In this document: positions 46,254 through 55,103 of the stretch, one piece after another
Numbering within the stretch: the first letter of the stretch is position 1
Layout of the letters: each line of letters starts with the position of its first letter
Assembly: GCF_900116235.1 (NCBI RefSeq)
Contig: NZ_FPAA01000008.1
Location: 118,099 to 182,098, forward strand
Source: Marininema halotolerans
GTDB lineage: Bacteria; Bacillota; Bacilli; Thermoactinomycetales; DSM-45169
DNA length: 64,000 nt
Direction: 5' to 3'
Program-made: the position numbers and the translations under genes
The notes under the pieces: model-generated
Told to the model about the DNA's origin: nothing
What the model saw: the letters and a program-made list of their open reading frames with translations, nothing else
Databases searched by the model: none

Positions 46254-47195
46254 TTAATTTCCTTCAATATGAAAAAAGCGATACTGTATTTTAGGCGTCC
46301 AGGCATGGGAATCGCGGTAATCCCAATAGCGTTGCCGGCTATTGACTGTATGAGCATTTACAAGAGGCATACCAGCGGCGTCAATTGCCGTTACAATCGT
46401 ATTATGGGACCATCTCCCATCTCCTTCCCAGTCATAACAAATCACGTCGCCTTGACGGAGCTGCATCGCATCTTGTTTTCGTATAGCTGGTGAGCGACTA
46501 CTTCGGCTTAACCAATTCACTAACCCATGGGCGACTGCCCAACTATAACTCCAATTTTCTCTGCTTCCGCGATACCACCACCCCGCATCACGACGACTGC
46601 TATAATCCATTCGAATTCCCCCTGCATGAAGACACTGGGAAATAAAATTAGTGCAATCATCTTCAAACTTGCGGTACCGAGGGTTTGCTCCATTCCACCA
46701 TGTTTCAGCATATTGTACAGCTTTCATTGGGTTATAACTCGAACCAATTACACTTCCTTCTTGATGGGGTTGATAACACGACCACACCTTATTACGCTCC
46801 GTATCCATCTCATCGGCAAGGAAACAATCTAAAATCGCCCATCCTTCACTTCCTTCTAATAATCGCAAGCGATAACCTAACAATTCCTCTTGATCATATA
46901 ACTTCTCGTTCATCTGATAAAAAAGGCGTTGTTGAACCGCTACATTTACCACAACATGGTCATCTTGCTCTAGCTCTTCTCGGAGAATACGAACACGCGT
47001 CTCCCCTTTAATCGGGCGGATATTCCGTACATGTTGTTGCTCTCGAACCCGTTGCCATCGTTCACGTTCCTGTCCTACCCAATCGGCATCCCCATCGACA
47101 ACCCAGGAAAATAACCGATCAGGCTCCCCCTCAACCCACACTTGATTCTGGCCCTGAAACCATGAAAGTATTGGCTGTCTCCAAGGACGATCCAC
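46254..47195 (-). CDS. Amidase_6 domain protein (cytosolic or non-classically exported)
   Basis: About 313 residues from a GTG at 47195 that follows GGGGGAGGTG; an upstream ATG at 47225 is the alternative. The N-terminal half is unassigned and beta-rich; the C-terminal half (from YNPMKAVQYAETWWN) is Amidase_6, with Cys in DDCTNFISQCLHAGG and His in RWSHNTIVTAID. No signal peptide, unlike the 36354-37787 protein. Such proteins probably act on peptide or peptidoglycan amides. Upstream of it is the TRIC gene terminator. Confidence 0.82.
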   Translation of the reverse strand: MDRPWRQPILSWFQGQNQVWVEGEPDRLFSWVVDGDADWVGQERERWQRVREQQHVRNIRPIKGETRVRILREELEQDDHVVVNVAVQQRLFYQMNEKLYDQEELLGYRLRLLEGSEGWAILDCFLADEMDTERNKVWSCYQPHQEGSVIGSSYNPMKAVQYAETWWNGANPRYRKFEDDCTNFISQCLHAGGIRMDYSSRRDAGWWYRGSRENWSYSWAVAHGLVNWLSRSSRSPAIRKQDAMQLRQGDVICYDWEGDGRWSHNTIVTAIDAAGMPLVNAHTVNSRQRYWDYRDSHAWTPKIQYRFFHIEGN

Positions 47196-47269
47196 TGCGG
47201 GCACACCTCCCCCGTCCCTGATCATGTCTCTTCAACATCATATGAGAGAACATTGCCAGTGTATTCACA

Positions 47270-47302
47270 AAAGAAAACCCCCGACGAAACGATCATCGAG
47301 GG
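47270..47302 (-). terminator. Terminator after the TRIC gene
   Basis: Minus-strand CCCTCGA pairs with TCGGGGG (one G-U) and is followed by TTTTCTTTTG. Confidence 0.65.
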
Positions 47303-47310
47303 AATTCGAT

Positions 47311-47916
47311 CTATGCTTTTAAAAAGGGACGCTGTGGCAAGTGCCAGCGAAAACGTAAGGAGACCATTCGCAACGTCACGATCAGTAGGAAGAGAAGATA
47401 CAACTGCCACTGATGAGCCAAGACCCCTTGTTGAATTAAAACCCCTGCTAGCAGCGCCCAGGCTGCATAAATTTCCTTGCGAAAAACAAGGGGTTTTCTA
47501 CCCGCTAACACATCGCGAATCACGCCTCCACCAATGCCCGTCAAGATGGCTGCCGTTGCTACAGCAATTAATGGGAGACCCTTCTCTGCTGCTGTTAATC
47601 CACCCTGAATGGAAAATGCACTGAGTCCAATCGCATCAAAAAGAACCCAAGCCCCTTTCCCCTTTAATAACCAGGATGCAGGTAAGATAAATAACAGTGT
47701 ACTCACACCAAAGGCAATATATAGGAGCGCATGTTGCTCCCACAGGGAGCGAATAGGCACCCCGATCAATAGATTGCGAATGACACCCCCACCAAAAGCC
47801 GTCACAAAGCCTAACACCCATACCCCAAATAGATCATATTTTTCTTCCAAGGCGGTTAGCGCTCCACTAGCGGCAAACGCAATCACACCGATCACATTAA
47901 GGGTGTCCCAAACCAT
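47311..47916 (-). CDS. Trimeric intracellular cation channel family protein (UPF0126)
   Basis: The 201-residue membrane protein has two repeats of three helices plus one, each repeat with the Gly-rich bend: TAFGGGVIRNLLIG and TGIGGGVIRDVLAG. These prokaryotic TRIC proteins form cation channels. GAGGGAG precedes the ATG. Monocistronic. Confidence 0.92.
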   Translation of the reverse strand: MVWDTLNVIGVIAFAASGALTALEEKYDLFGVWVLGFVTAFGGGVIRNLLIGVPIRSLWEQHALLYIAFGVSTLLFILPASWLLKGKGAWVLFDAIGLSAFSIQGGLTAAEKGLPLIAVATAAILTGIGGGVIRDVLAGRKPLVFRKEIYAAWALLAGVLIQQGVLAHQWQLYLLFLLIVTLRMVSLRFRWHLPQRPFLKA

Positions 47917-47964
47917 ATTACTCCCTCATTTCTTCCATGCATCATGCACATATCGTTCCATTTT

Positions 47965-48182
47965 GACACTCCCACGGCTGAAGCCAATGAGATTCTTGGG
48001 AGCTCCCGTCTACTGACAGGATCAACCCCAAGCTAACCCCGTGTGCCCCACGGTTAAACAGCGTATGCTCTACTAAGCTCCCTACTTTAGCTTTTCGCAA
48101 CTTCGGTGAGCTGGGTGGTTGAAGATTTTACGCTACAGACCGATTTCCTGTAGCAACCCTATATCTCCAGTTTTCAAAGAGC
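47965..48182 (-). mobile_element. Decayed IS200/IS605-family end with omega-RNA-like structure
   Basis: On the minus strand the segment ends CCAAGAATCTCATTGGC, TTCAGCCGTGGGAGTGTCAA, closely like the 3' ends of IS605-type tnpB elements, where an omega-RNA terminates in a CCCACGGCT/AGCCGTGGG hairpin next to the guide. One arm here has lost pairing. Upstream stems include CTACAG/CTGTAG and a GGGAGC-rich region. There is no tnpA or tnpB frame nearby, so it is a relic or a non-autonomous element. The call rests on motif memory, not an alignment. Confidence 0.55.
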
Positions 48183-48285
48183 TACCATGATTCTATCAAA
48201 ACCATATCGAACTTGCGAGAGGAGAAAAACACTCCTCCCCCATTCAATGATCGAAGGAAATGACTATGGTACGCTCGCTATCATT

Positions 48286-48304
48286 CCAACCCTGAAGGGC
48301 TGGG
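48286..48304. repeat. Short palindrome, possible left end of the IS605-type relic
   Basis: CCAACCCT-ga-AGGGCTGG forms a compact hairpin of the kind found at IS200/IS605 left ends, about 100 bases beyond the omega-RNA-like segment. It could equally be an unrelated hairpin. Confidence 0.35.
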
Positions 48305-48410
48305 TTTTCCCGCTCAGAATATATAAAAGGAGCTTGTTAACTTTCCAAGCCCCTTCCGAAATTTTCATATAAGGAAGGATCGATTCATCCATTGATCCTT
48401 CCTACGTCGT

Positions 48411-48950
48411 CTATAAAAACAAAACCATATGTTCCTCGTCGAGATAGCAATCTTCTAGTTTCATCGCATGGGGTTCCCGCCCAAAGGAAGTAAAGCCAGT
48501 CGATTCATATAACCTTTTTGCAACATGATTATTTGAAACCACACAAAGGTAGATTTGCTCTAAATGAGTAACACGGCGCGCCTCTTCGATGACTCCTTGA
48601 ACGAGCCTCCGACCAATGGAATGTCCACGGGATTCTGATGCGACATACATCCCCCACAGCATCCCTTTATGCATCAGTTTTTTCTTATCGTATCGAAATA
48701 AACCGGCTATCCCAGTTAGGGTTCCTTCGCCAATAAACGCTCCAAGAACAAATTGCCCCTCCCTTTCTTGCAACTGATTGGCAAAGATCTGAATATCTGT
48801 AAGGGATGCATTACTTTCATCCACATCACTAGCAAAGGCTTCGGGATGCTCTCGTAGACTCCGTAAGCGTATCCCTCGATAGGCTTCGGCATCGGCAGGC
48901 GTTAATTTTCGTATGGTAACCTCTAATCCATGATTCACAGGTTGATTCAT
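48411..48950 (-). CDS. GNAT family N-acetyltransferase
   Basis: The 179-residue protein (ATG 48950, GGGAGGGG six bases upstream) has the GNAT fold: VTIRKLTPADAEAYRGIRLRSL at the N-terminus, GMYVASESRGHSIGRRLVQGVIEEA as the acetyl-CoA loop (R-G-H-S-I-G) and LCVVSNNHVAKRLYESTGFTSFG. The substrate is unknown. It lies 44 bases downstream of the ABC exporter pair and may be co-transcribed. Confidence 0.9.
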   Translation of the reverse strand: MNQPVNHGLEVTIRKLTPADAEAYRGIRLRSLREHPEAFASDVDESNASLTDIQIFANQLQEREGQFVLGAFIGEGTLTGIAGLFRYDKKKLMHKGMLWGMYVASESRGHSIGRRLVQGVIEEARRVTHLEQIYLCVVSNNHVAKRLYESTGFTSFGREPHAMKLEDCYLDEEHMVLFL

Positions 48951-48994
48951 TAACGACCCCTCCCTGTTCACGTTTTACAAATGATCTCAACTTT

Positions 48995-50737
48995 TTACCC
49001 GACGGCTCTTTCCATTCCCTGTTGCAATAGATACATCTTATGATATAGCCCTTGTTGTGCAAGAAGCTCTTGGTGGGTCCCCCGTTCCACAATCATGCCT
49101 TGATGGAGAACAAGAATCAGATCCGCATCTTGAATGGTAGAAAGACGATGAGCAATCGCAATCGTCGTGCGTCCCTGACGCATTCGATTAAGGGCTTTTT
49201 GAATTTTTTCTTCCGTCTCCGTATCCACATGAGCTGTCGCTTCATCCAGGATCAAGATTTTGGGAGAAAGCGCCATGGTTCTGGAAAAAGAAAGAAGTTG
49301 CCGTTGGCCGCTAGAAAATGTCGCCCCTCTCTCTACCACAGGTTCATCCATGCCCTTTGGTAGCTGGCTGATAAATGAATCCACCTGCACAAGTTCCGCT
49401 GCCTGTTGTATATCTTCATCAGAAAGGGCATCATTTCCCTGGCGGATATTCTCTCGAATCGTCCCCACAAAAAGGAATGGATCCTGAAGCACTAATCCCA
49501 TTTTTGTCCGTAACTCTTCCTTATCAAAGGTTTCATGCGAATGCCCATCGATTGTGATTCGTCCCTGTTGTATTGAATAGAAGTGCATCAAAAGATTGAT
49601 AATGGAACTTTTCCCACTCCCGGTATGACCAACCAATGCAACCGTCTGCCCAGGCTCCGCAACAAAGGTGATATCCTGTAACACATTGGTCTTTCCATCA
49701 TAAGAGAAGGTGACATTTTCAAAAGCGATACGACCGGAATTAATCCTTGGATGATCTTCCCCCTTTTTACTAGGAGCCAATTCATTCTCATCCAACAATT
49801 CGAACACGCGACCGACAGAGACGACTGCCTGCTGCAAAAAAGAGAGCTGCATGGTCATCTGATTGACGGGTTCAAACATACGATCCAATAAATTAATGAA
49901 GGCATACATGACCCCAATTTGAACAGCACTCTGCTCTACACCGATACCAAAGTAGGTAAGGACCACGATTCCCGTTGCAATATGCAGGATATCCACAGCT
50001 GGGCGTAACAACAGGCTATTTAATTTTGTATTTTTGATATTGGCTTGATAATGTTGCTCATTAATTTCAGCAAATTCCCTCGCTACTCGCTGCTCTTGCC
50101 TCCACGCTTGGATCACACCCATTCCTTGGATCGACTCGGAAAGTCGTGCGTTAATTTCGCTTAATTTCTCTCGGATGACCTGATAAACGTGGAAACTAAG
50201 CCGGCGATACCACTGCATCAGTCCAAAGATGAGTGGCAATAAAATAAAGGAGATCAACGCCAGTTTTGCATCCAACAAAAACATGGCAACAACGACCCCT
50301 ATCATTAACACCGTATTCTTAATAAACGTCGACATCACATTGACGAACAATTCTTTTACCGCTTCCGTATCATTGGTAATCCGGGAGACAAGGGACCCAT
50401 CCGCTACCCGATCAAAAAAAGAGAGCCCAAGGTATTGAACCTTCTCGAATACATCCAAACGCAATTGCTGAACGACTGCTAGGGCGATGCGGTGGAATGC
50501 GAATTGCTGTAAGTATTGAAACACAACGGAGACAAGATGAAGCCCGAGATACAGCCCCCCCAGCCACATTAAAGGAGATCGGGGGAAGGATTCAGGGATC
50601 AAATAATCATCAATAAACACTTTAATTAATAGTGGCCCGGTCAGCTCTGCTGCTGTCGCGATGAATAGCAATAGGATGACTCCGATCAATGCTTTACGGT
50701 GTGGAATGAGGTACCTGAATAAACGGCGTGTGATCAC
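48995..50737 (-). CDS. Heterodimeric ABC exporter half, BmrD/YheH-like
   Basis: About 580 residues: six transmembrane helices, then an ATPase with Walker A LVGHTGSGKSS, a degenerate signature FSSGQRQLLSF in place of LSGGQ, and a canonical ILILDEATAHVD with catalytic Glu. The GTG at 50737 follows AAGGAGG by eight bases and overlaps the partner gene by 44 bases. The combination fits the half-transporter contributing the consensus catalytic Glu and the degenerate signature in BmrCD-type drug exporters. Confidence 0.9.
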   Translation of the reverse strand: MITRRLFRYLIPHRKALIGVILLLFIATAAELTGPLLIKVFIDDYLIPESFPRSPLMWLGGLYLGLHLVSVVFQYLQQFAFHRIALAVVQQLRLDVFEKVQYLGLSFFDRVADGSLVSRITNDTEAVKELFVNVMSTFIKNTVLMIGVVVAMFLLDAKLALISFILLPLIFGLMQWYRRLSFHVYQVIREKLSEINARLSESIQGMGVIQAWRQEQRVAREFAEINEQHYQANIKNTKLNSLLLRPAVDILHIATGIVVLTYFGIGVEQSAVQIGVMYAFINLLDRMFEPVNQMTMQLSFLQQAVVSVGRVFELLDENELAPSKKGEDHPRINSGRIAFENVTFSYDGKTNVLQDITFVAEPGQTVALVGHTGSGKSSIINLLMHFYSIQQGRITIDGHSHETFDKEELRTKMGLVLQDPFLFVGTIRENIRQGNDALSDEDIQQAAELVQVDSFISQLPKGMDEPVVERGATFSSGQRQLLSFSRTMALSPKILILDEATAHVDTETEEKIQKALNRMRQGRTTIAIAHRLSTIQDADLILVLHQGMIVERGTHQELLAQQGLYHKMYLLQQGMERAVG

Positions 50738-52490
50738 CTTGCGCACCTCCTTGCTCAATTAACGATTCTAATCGTTGCTGTTGGTACATCCATGCATACC
50801 AGCCTTGGGATGCTAGTAACTGCTCATGATTCCCATGTTCTTTGATCCGACCCTCATCCATCACAATAATTTGTTCAGCATGTTCAATCCCTGAAAAGCG
50901 ATGCGCTGCAATGAGTGTCGTTCGTCCCTGACGCATCCGACGCAATTGAGATAGAATGGCTGCCTCTGTTCGCGCATCCACCGCGGACAACGCATCATCC
51001 AGAATGAGGATTTCAGGATCCATTAACAACGCACGCGCAATGGAAATGCGTTGTTTCTGCCCACCAGAGAGGGTCATACCACGCTCTCCCACAACCGTTT
51101 CATACCCCTTCTCCAGGGTAAGAATATCCTCATGGATACACGCCATCCTTGCCGCTGCCTCAACATCTGCTTGGCTTGCTTTCGGATTAGCAAATGCAAT
51201 ATTGTTGCGAATGGTTGTCGAAAAGAGAAACGAATCCTGTGGAACATAGCCAAAGGCTTCACGTAGCGCGGATAACTGATAATCGTTAAGTGAGAACCCA
51301 CCAATACAAATCGCGCCATCCGTGATATCGGCTTCTCTCATCAATAATTTAAAGAGTGTCGATTTCCCACTCCCCGTACGACCCACAATACCTAATGTTT
51401 CGCCTTTTTTTACGGTAAGGGTTACACCTTGTAACGCCGGAGTATGCGCCCCGTTATATGTGAAGGAATCGATATGGATTTGTATATCTCCCGATGCAGG
51501 AGTTGCAATTGCATCTTCCCCTTCTTTCACATCCTCCTCAATTGCCAACAATGTACGAATGCGGTCATAAGAGGCACGCCCTCTTTGCAGAATATTGAAC
51601 AAAAAACCAAAGGCGAGCATCGGCCAGATCAGCAGTCCTAGATACATCGTAAATTGCGTCAATTCACCAATCGTCATTTCTCCACGAATCACAAATCGAC
51701 TACCAAAGACGATCGCTAAAAAGAAAGCAATCCCTGCAATCAAAGAAATGGTGGGTCCGAAAAGGGACTGTATTTTAGCCACCGCTAAATTTTTTTGCGT
51801 AACCTCTTGCGACAAGAGAGCAAAAGAATCGCGTTCACGTTCTTCCCGACCAAAGGATTTAATTACGCGTACACCCGAAATATTCTCCTGCACTTTATCA
51901 TTGATATCAGAAAACGCAGCTTGAGCAATACGAAATCGTTCATGCATCCATTTTCCATAATAAGCGACGGCGATAGCCATGACTGGCATGGGCAATAACG
52001 CGATCAGAGTCAACTTCCAACTAATCGCCGTGACCATCAACGTAACGACGATGCCCCCAAACACCATTGAATCGACGAGGGTAAGCACTCCTTCGCCAGC
52101 CGTCCCTTGAACGGCTTGCACATCATTCGTCGCATGCGCCATTAAATCGCCTGTTCGATGCTGATGAAAAAACTGCGGCGACATTCGGCTCCAATGATCC
52201 AATAAACGACGGCGCAATAATTTGGCAAGTCGATAGGCTGCGCCAAAAATGAACAACCGCCACACAAAACGTAAAAAATAGAGGACGATTCCTGTCAATG
52301 CCATCATCCCCAACCATAGCAAAAGTCGTTCTGTTGTGAGCGTATGTTGCTTGATCGCATCCATTACCAAACGAACAACATAGGGGGGAATTAACTCCAA
52401 CATGCCTACAATTAAAAGAAAAAACACACCCAGCATATAGCTTCTCTTCTCTTGACGGAAATACCACCATAAATCCCTAAAAACGCTCAC
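50694..52490 (-). CDS. Heterodimeric ABC exporter half, BmrC/YheI-like
   Basis: The 598-residue half-transporter has six helices, Walker A IVGRTGSGKST, a canonical signature LSGGQKQRIS, and ILILDDALSAVD, where Asp replaces the catalytic Glu. It therefore complements the downstream protein, giving one consensus and one degenerate ATP site, as in B. subtilis BmrC-BmrD. Start is GTG behind GGAGGGGTGAATGG. A possible leader ORF and attenuator lie upstream. Likely substrates are lipophilic drugs. Confidence 0.9.
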   Translation of the reverse strand: MSVFRDLWWYFRQEKRSYMLGVFFLLIVGMLELIPPYVVRLVMDAIKQHTLTTERLLLWLGMMALTGIVLYFLRFVWRLFIFGAAYRLAKLLRRRLLDHWSRMSPQFFHQHRTGDLMAHATNDVQAVQGTAGEGVLTLVDSMVFGGIVVTLMVTAISWKLTLIALLPMPVMAIAVAYYGKWMHERFRIAQAAFSDINDKVQENISGVRVIKSFGREERERDSFALLSQEVTQKNLAVAKIQSLFGPTISLIAGIAFFLAIVFGSRFVIRGEMTIGELTQFTMYLGLLIWPMLAFGFLFNILQRGRASYDRIRTLLAIEEDVKEGEDAIATPASGDIQIHIDSFTYNGAHTPALQGVTLTVKKGETLGIVGRTGSGKSTLFKLLMREADITDGAICIGGFSLNDYQLSALREAFGYVPQDSFLFSTTIRNNIAFANPKASQADVEAAARMACIHEDILTLEKGYETVVGERGMTLSGGQKQRISIARALLMDPEILILDDALSAVDARTEAAILSQLRRMRQGRTTLIAAHRFSGIEHAEQIIVMDEGRIKEHGNHEQLLASQGWYAWMYQQQRLESLIEQGGAQGDHTPFIQVPHSTP

Positions 52491-52512
52491 CCATTCACCC
52501 CTCCGATAATTA

Positions 52513-52573
52513 GAAAAAGACTGGAGATATCAAGAAGGAAACTGTTTCTCACGATCGACAAGATGCTCCAATC
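52513..52573 (-). promoter_or_regulatory. Candidate transcription attenuator ahead of the ABC exporter
   Basis: Minus-strand GATTGGAG (52566-52573) pairs with CTCCAGTC (52519-52526), directly followed by TTTTTC. An inner GAAAC/GTTTC stem sits in the loop. The left arm and loop lie within the small leader ORF, so translation could control folding. Confidence 0.4.
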
Positions 52574-52607
52574 CACAGAGTTTCAACATTATATCATGAA
52601 TTCGCAT
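52530..52607 (-). CDS. Candidate 25-residue leader peptide upstream of the ABC exporter
   Basis: The ATG at 52607 has AAGGTGAAATT upstream and opens a 25-codon frame starting MRIHDIMLKLCGLEHLVDRE. In B. subtilis a short leader ORF (bmrB) upstream of bmrCD controls it by ribosome-mediated attenuation, and this layout is similar. A TATAAT lies inside the frame, so if that is the only promoter the peptide would not be made. Confidence 0.35.
   Translation of the reverse strand: MRIHDIMLKLCGLEHLVDREKQFPS
52588..52596 (-). promoter_or_regulatory. Extended -10 promoter candidate for the ABC exporter
   Basis: TGA-TATAAT on the minus strand, about 98 bases before the first exporter gene; the -35 is weak. 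Confidence 0.45.
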
Positions 52608-52690
52608 AATTTCACCTTATTTTTGTTTAAAAAACAATTTTTAGGATGTCGATTCGAAATCGTCTCCTACCGCTTCCTAAACCTTGACAT

Positions 52691-52715
52691 AAAAAATGAA
52701 CAGCAAAGCTGTTCA
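52691..52715 (-). terminator. Terminator after ogt
   Basis: Minus-strand TGAACAGC/GCTGTTCA with a TTT loop, followed by TTTTTTATG. Confidence 0.85.
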
Positions 52716-52753
52716 CGATGAAGTACAGGATAACCAATGAAAATGGCCAGTCA

Positions 52754-53296
52754 CTAGCGAGCTTCTGCTCGAAAGGGAAATGTACCCTCCAGAGACAATA
52801 AAAATTCTTTAATTTTTAATCCTGAACCATATCCAACCAATGATCCATTCGAACCAATGACGCGATGACATGGTACAACAATGGCAACCGGATTTTTATT
52901 ATTGGCACCACCAACTGCCCGCACTGCTTTAGGAGCCCCGATAGATGCCGCCATATCTTTATAAGAGCGAAGCTCTCCATAAGGAATCGTTTGTAGTTGT
53001 TCCCATACTAGTTTTTGAAAAGGTGTCCCATACATATCCAAAGGAATATCAAAATGAACATTTTTACCCTTAAAATATTCCTGTAACTGTTTTGCAAAAG
53101 AGAGGAGTGCCAGATCATTTTGCTCGATCCGCACGGATCCAATCCATTTTCTTGCCCATAAATCGATCCCGAGCCGTGCCTGTTCCTCACTGGAAAAATC
53201 TAAACGGCATAGACCCTTATTGGTCGATGTTAACAGGATTGGACCTACTGGGCTTTCTACCTCACTCCAAGCGAGTACACGTGTACCTGAGATCAT
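52754..53296 (-). CDS. ogt: Methylated-DNA-protein cysteine methyltransferase
   Basis: The 180-residue protein contains the active-site motif IVVPCHRVIGSNGSLVGYGSG and the helix-turn-helix TPFQKLVWEQLQTIPYGELRSYKDMA. It removes O6-alkyl groups from guanine by irreversible transfer to the Cys. The N-terminal domain is short, as in Ogt. It lies 20 bases after queG. Confidence 0.94.
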   Translation of the reverse strand: MISGTRVLAWSEVESPVGPILLTSTNKGLCRLDFSSEEQARLGIDLWARKWIGSVRIEQNDLALLSFAKQLQEYFKGKNVHFDIPLDMYGTPFQKLVWEQLQTIPYGELRSYKDMAASIGAPKAVRAVGGANNKNPVAIVVPCHRVIGSNGSLVGYGSGLKIKEFLLSLEGTFPFRAEAR

Positions 53297-53316
53297 TTCC
53301 CTGACGCCCCCCCTGT

Positions 53317-54459
53317 TTAACCAAACTCAATAACTTCTTCTTTCAGAGCATCTTGAATTTCACTTCGCACCGCTTCATCCACTTCCAACGACAATGCTTG
53401 CTGTAACGTTTGCAAAGCAATCTCACCTCGGATCCGACCTAACGCCCAGGCGGCTGTTCCTCGAATCACCGGTCGTGGATCCGTCTCTAATAATTGAACT
53501 AACTCTGGAACGGCTGTGTGATCTCGCACTTTTCCTAGAGCAATAATCGCATTGCGTTGGATCGGTTTTTTCCCGCGCCAAGAGCCCGCCATAACCCCAA
53601 ATCGCTCACGAAACTCGCGGTTGCTTATGGTAAGAAGTGGTCTTAATAGTGGCTTTACCTGTTCAGGATCTGGCTGAAATTCAGGGTGATGGGAAGTATT
53701 CTTTTTTTGGTTGTACGGACAAACGGCTTGACAAGTTTCAAAACCATAAAGGTAATTCCCCAATAAATCCCGATACTCCTTCGCTAAAAACCCCTTGGTT
53801 TGAGTGAGATAAGCAAGACATGCTTGCGAATTTAATTGACCGGGGCCAACCAATGCCCCTGTCGGACAGGCTTCAATACATGCATTGCAATCTCCACAAC
53901 CGGATGTTACAGGAGCATCTGGAGGAAGCCACACATCCGTAATCATCTCTCCAAGATACACCCACGAGCCAAATTCCTCGGTAATGATGGAGGTATTCTT
54001 TCCACTCCATCCAATACCGGCACGCTCTGCGACGGCTCGGTCTGAAAGCGCTCCCGTATCCACCATGATTTCACAAGATGCATCGGGGACTTTTTCCAGC
54101 AGCTTCTCTTTTAACGCCTCAAGTCTCTGCCTGAGCACATGATGATAATCGACACCCCATGATGCTCGGCAAAACAACCCTCTTCGTTCCCCAGGATGTG
54201 ACTGGGGTGAATTTTCCATGCGGGTAGGGTAGGCGAGGGCAATCGCAATGATCGTCTTTGCCCCAGGCAAGCTCTTAAAGGGTTCGGTCCGTTTATCAAG
54301 GTCAGGTTCCTCAAAGCCGGATTCAAAGCCAGCTTCGCGATGCCTCATTAAACGCTCCTTTAACTCAGTAAAGGGATCTGCCGTGGCAAATCCAACCTTA
54401 TCAATCCCTATATCCTTGGCCTCGGCAATTAAGAACTGCTTTAACGTTTCCGCTTCCAA
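53317..54459 (-). CDS. queG: Epoxyqueuosine reductase QueG
   Basis: The 380-residue protein has QueG landmarks: DKVGFATADPFTELKE, TEEFGSWVYLGEMITDV, a ferredoxin segment CGDCNACIEACPTGAL and CQAVCPYN for two 4Fe-4S clusters, and C-terminal HEAT-type repeats (VPELVQLLETDPRPVIRGTAAWALGRI). It performs the last step of queuosine synthesis in tRNA with cobalamin. Start is a TTG behind GGGAGGCGAGGGT. Confidence 0.95.
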   Translation of the reverse strand: MEAETLKQFLIAEAKDIGIDKVGFATADPFTELKERLMRHREAGFESGFEEPDLDKRTEPFKSLPGAKTIIAIALAYPTRMENSPQSHPGERRGLFCRASWGVDYHHVLRQRLEALKEKLLEKVPDASCEIMVDTGALSDRAVAERAGIGWSGKNTSIITEEFGSWVYLGEMITDVWLPPDAPVTSGCGDCNACIEACPTGALVGPGQLNSQACLAYLTQTKGFLAKEYRDLLGNYLYGFETCQAVCPYNQKKNTSHHPEFQPDPEQVKPLLRPLLTISNREFRERFGVMAGSWRGKKPIQRNAIIALGKVRDHTAVPELVQLLETDPRPVIRGTAAWALGRIRGEIALQTLQQALSLEVDEAVRSEIQDALKEEVIEFG

Positions 54460-54593
54460 ACCCTCGCCTCCCTTCCTTCCATGTGATTGATCCCATCATA
54501 ACATGCCCGTGCCTAATCCGTTGAATCGACACGGGATTGTTATTTTCATGTTATCCTTCTGACATCTTTGTCATGATGAATTAACAGAAAACC

Positions 54594-55025
54594 CTACCGC
54601 GGAACAGCCCCCCGTGCCAACTCATCACAACGATTATTCCAATAATCATCCGCATGCCCTTTGACTTTAATAAACTCCACATCATGTCGGCGCGTTTGTT
54701 GCAACAGATCTTGCCATAAATCTTTGTTTTCCACGGGTTCTTTCCGACTATTTTTCCACCCATTCCGCTCCCAGTTTACATACCACCGTTGTTTAAAGCA
54801 GTTTTGTAAATAGGCACTATCTGTATGCAACTTCACTTTACAGGGAGTATTTAAGGCTTGTAAGGAGGAAAGAGCCGCTTGTAGCTCCATCCGGTTGTTG
54901 GTTGTCTGCTGTTCGCCACCCGTTAGTTCCTTTTTTTTCTCCCCATACATAAGAACCGCTGCCCATCCACCCGGTCCAGGATTCCCAGAACAAGCTCCGT
55001 CAGTATAGATCGTCACTTCCTTCAC
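54594..55025 (-). CDS. rnhA: Ribonuclease HI
   Basis: From the GTG at 55025 (AGAGGG nine bases upstream) the product has 143 residues and all RNase HI catalytic residues: TIYTDGACSGNPGPGGW, NNRMELQAAL, LHTDSAYL and KVKGHADDYWNNRCDELA. It degrades RNA in RNA-DNA hybrids. A longer start at 55088 adds a poorly conserved leader. It follows the ABC-class ATPase gene. Confidence 0.93.
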   Translation of the reverse strand: MKEVTIYTDGACSGNPGPGGWAAVLMYGEKKKELTGGEQQTTNNRMELQAALSSLQALNTPCKVKLHTDSAYLQNCFKQRWYVNWERNGWKNSRKEPVENKDLWQDLLQQTRRHDVEFIKVKGHADDYWNNRCDELARGAVPR

Positions 55026-55103
55026 AAATTCACGCCCTCTCAAAAATGGGTATGTCACTTCACAGCGATCGATTAATCTATTTTTCATATCACGATTCCA
55101 AAT

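Noticed and set aside
48187..48372. 61-residue ORF as a tnpB fragment next to the IS605-like relic
   Set aside because: It is on the wrong strand and its translation shows no TnpB motif.
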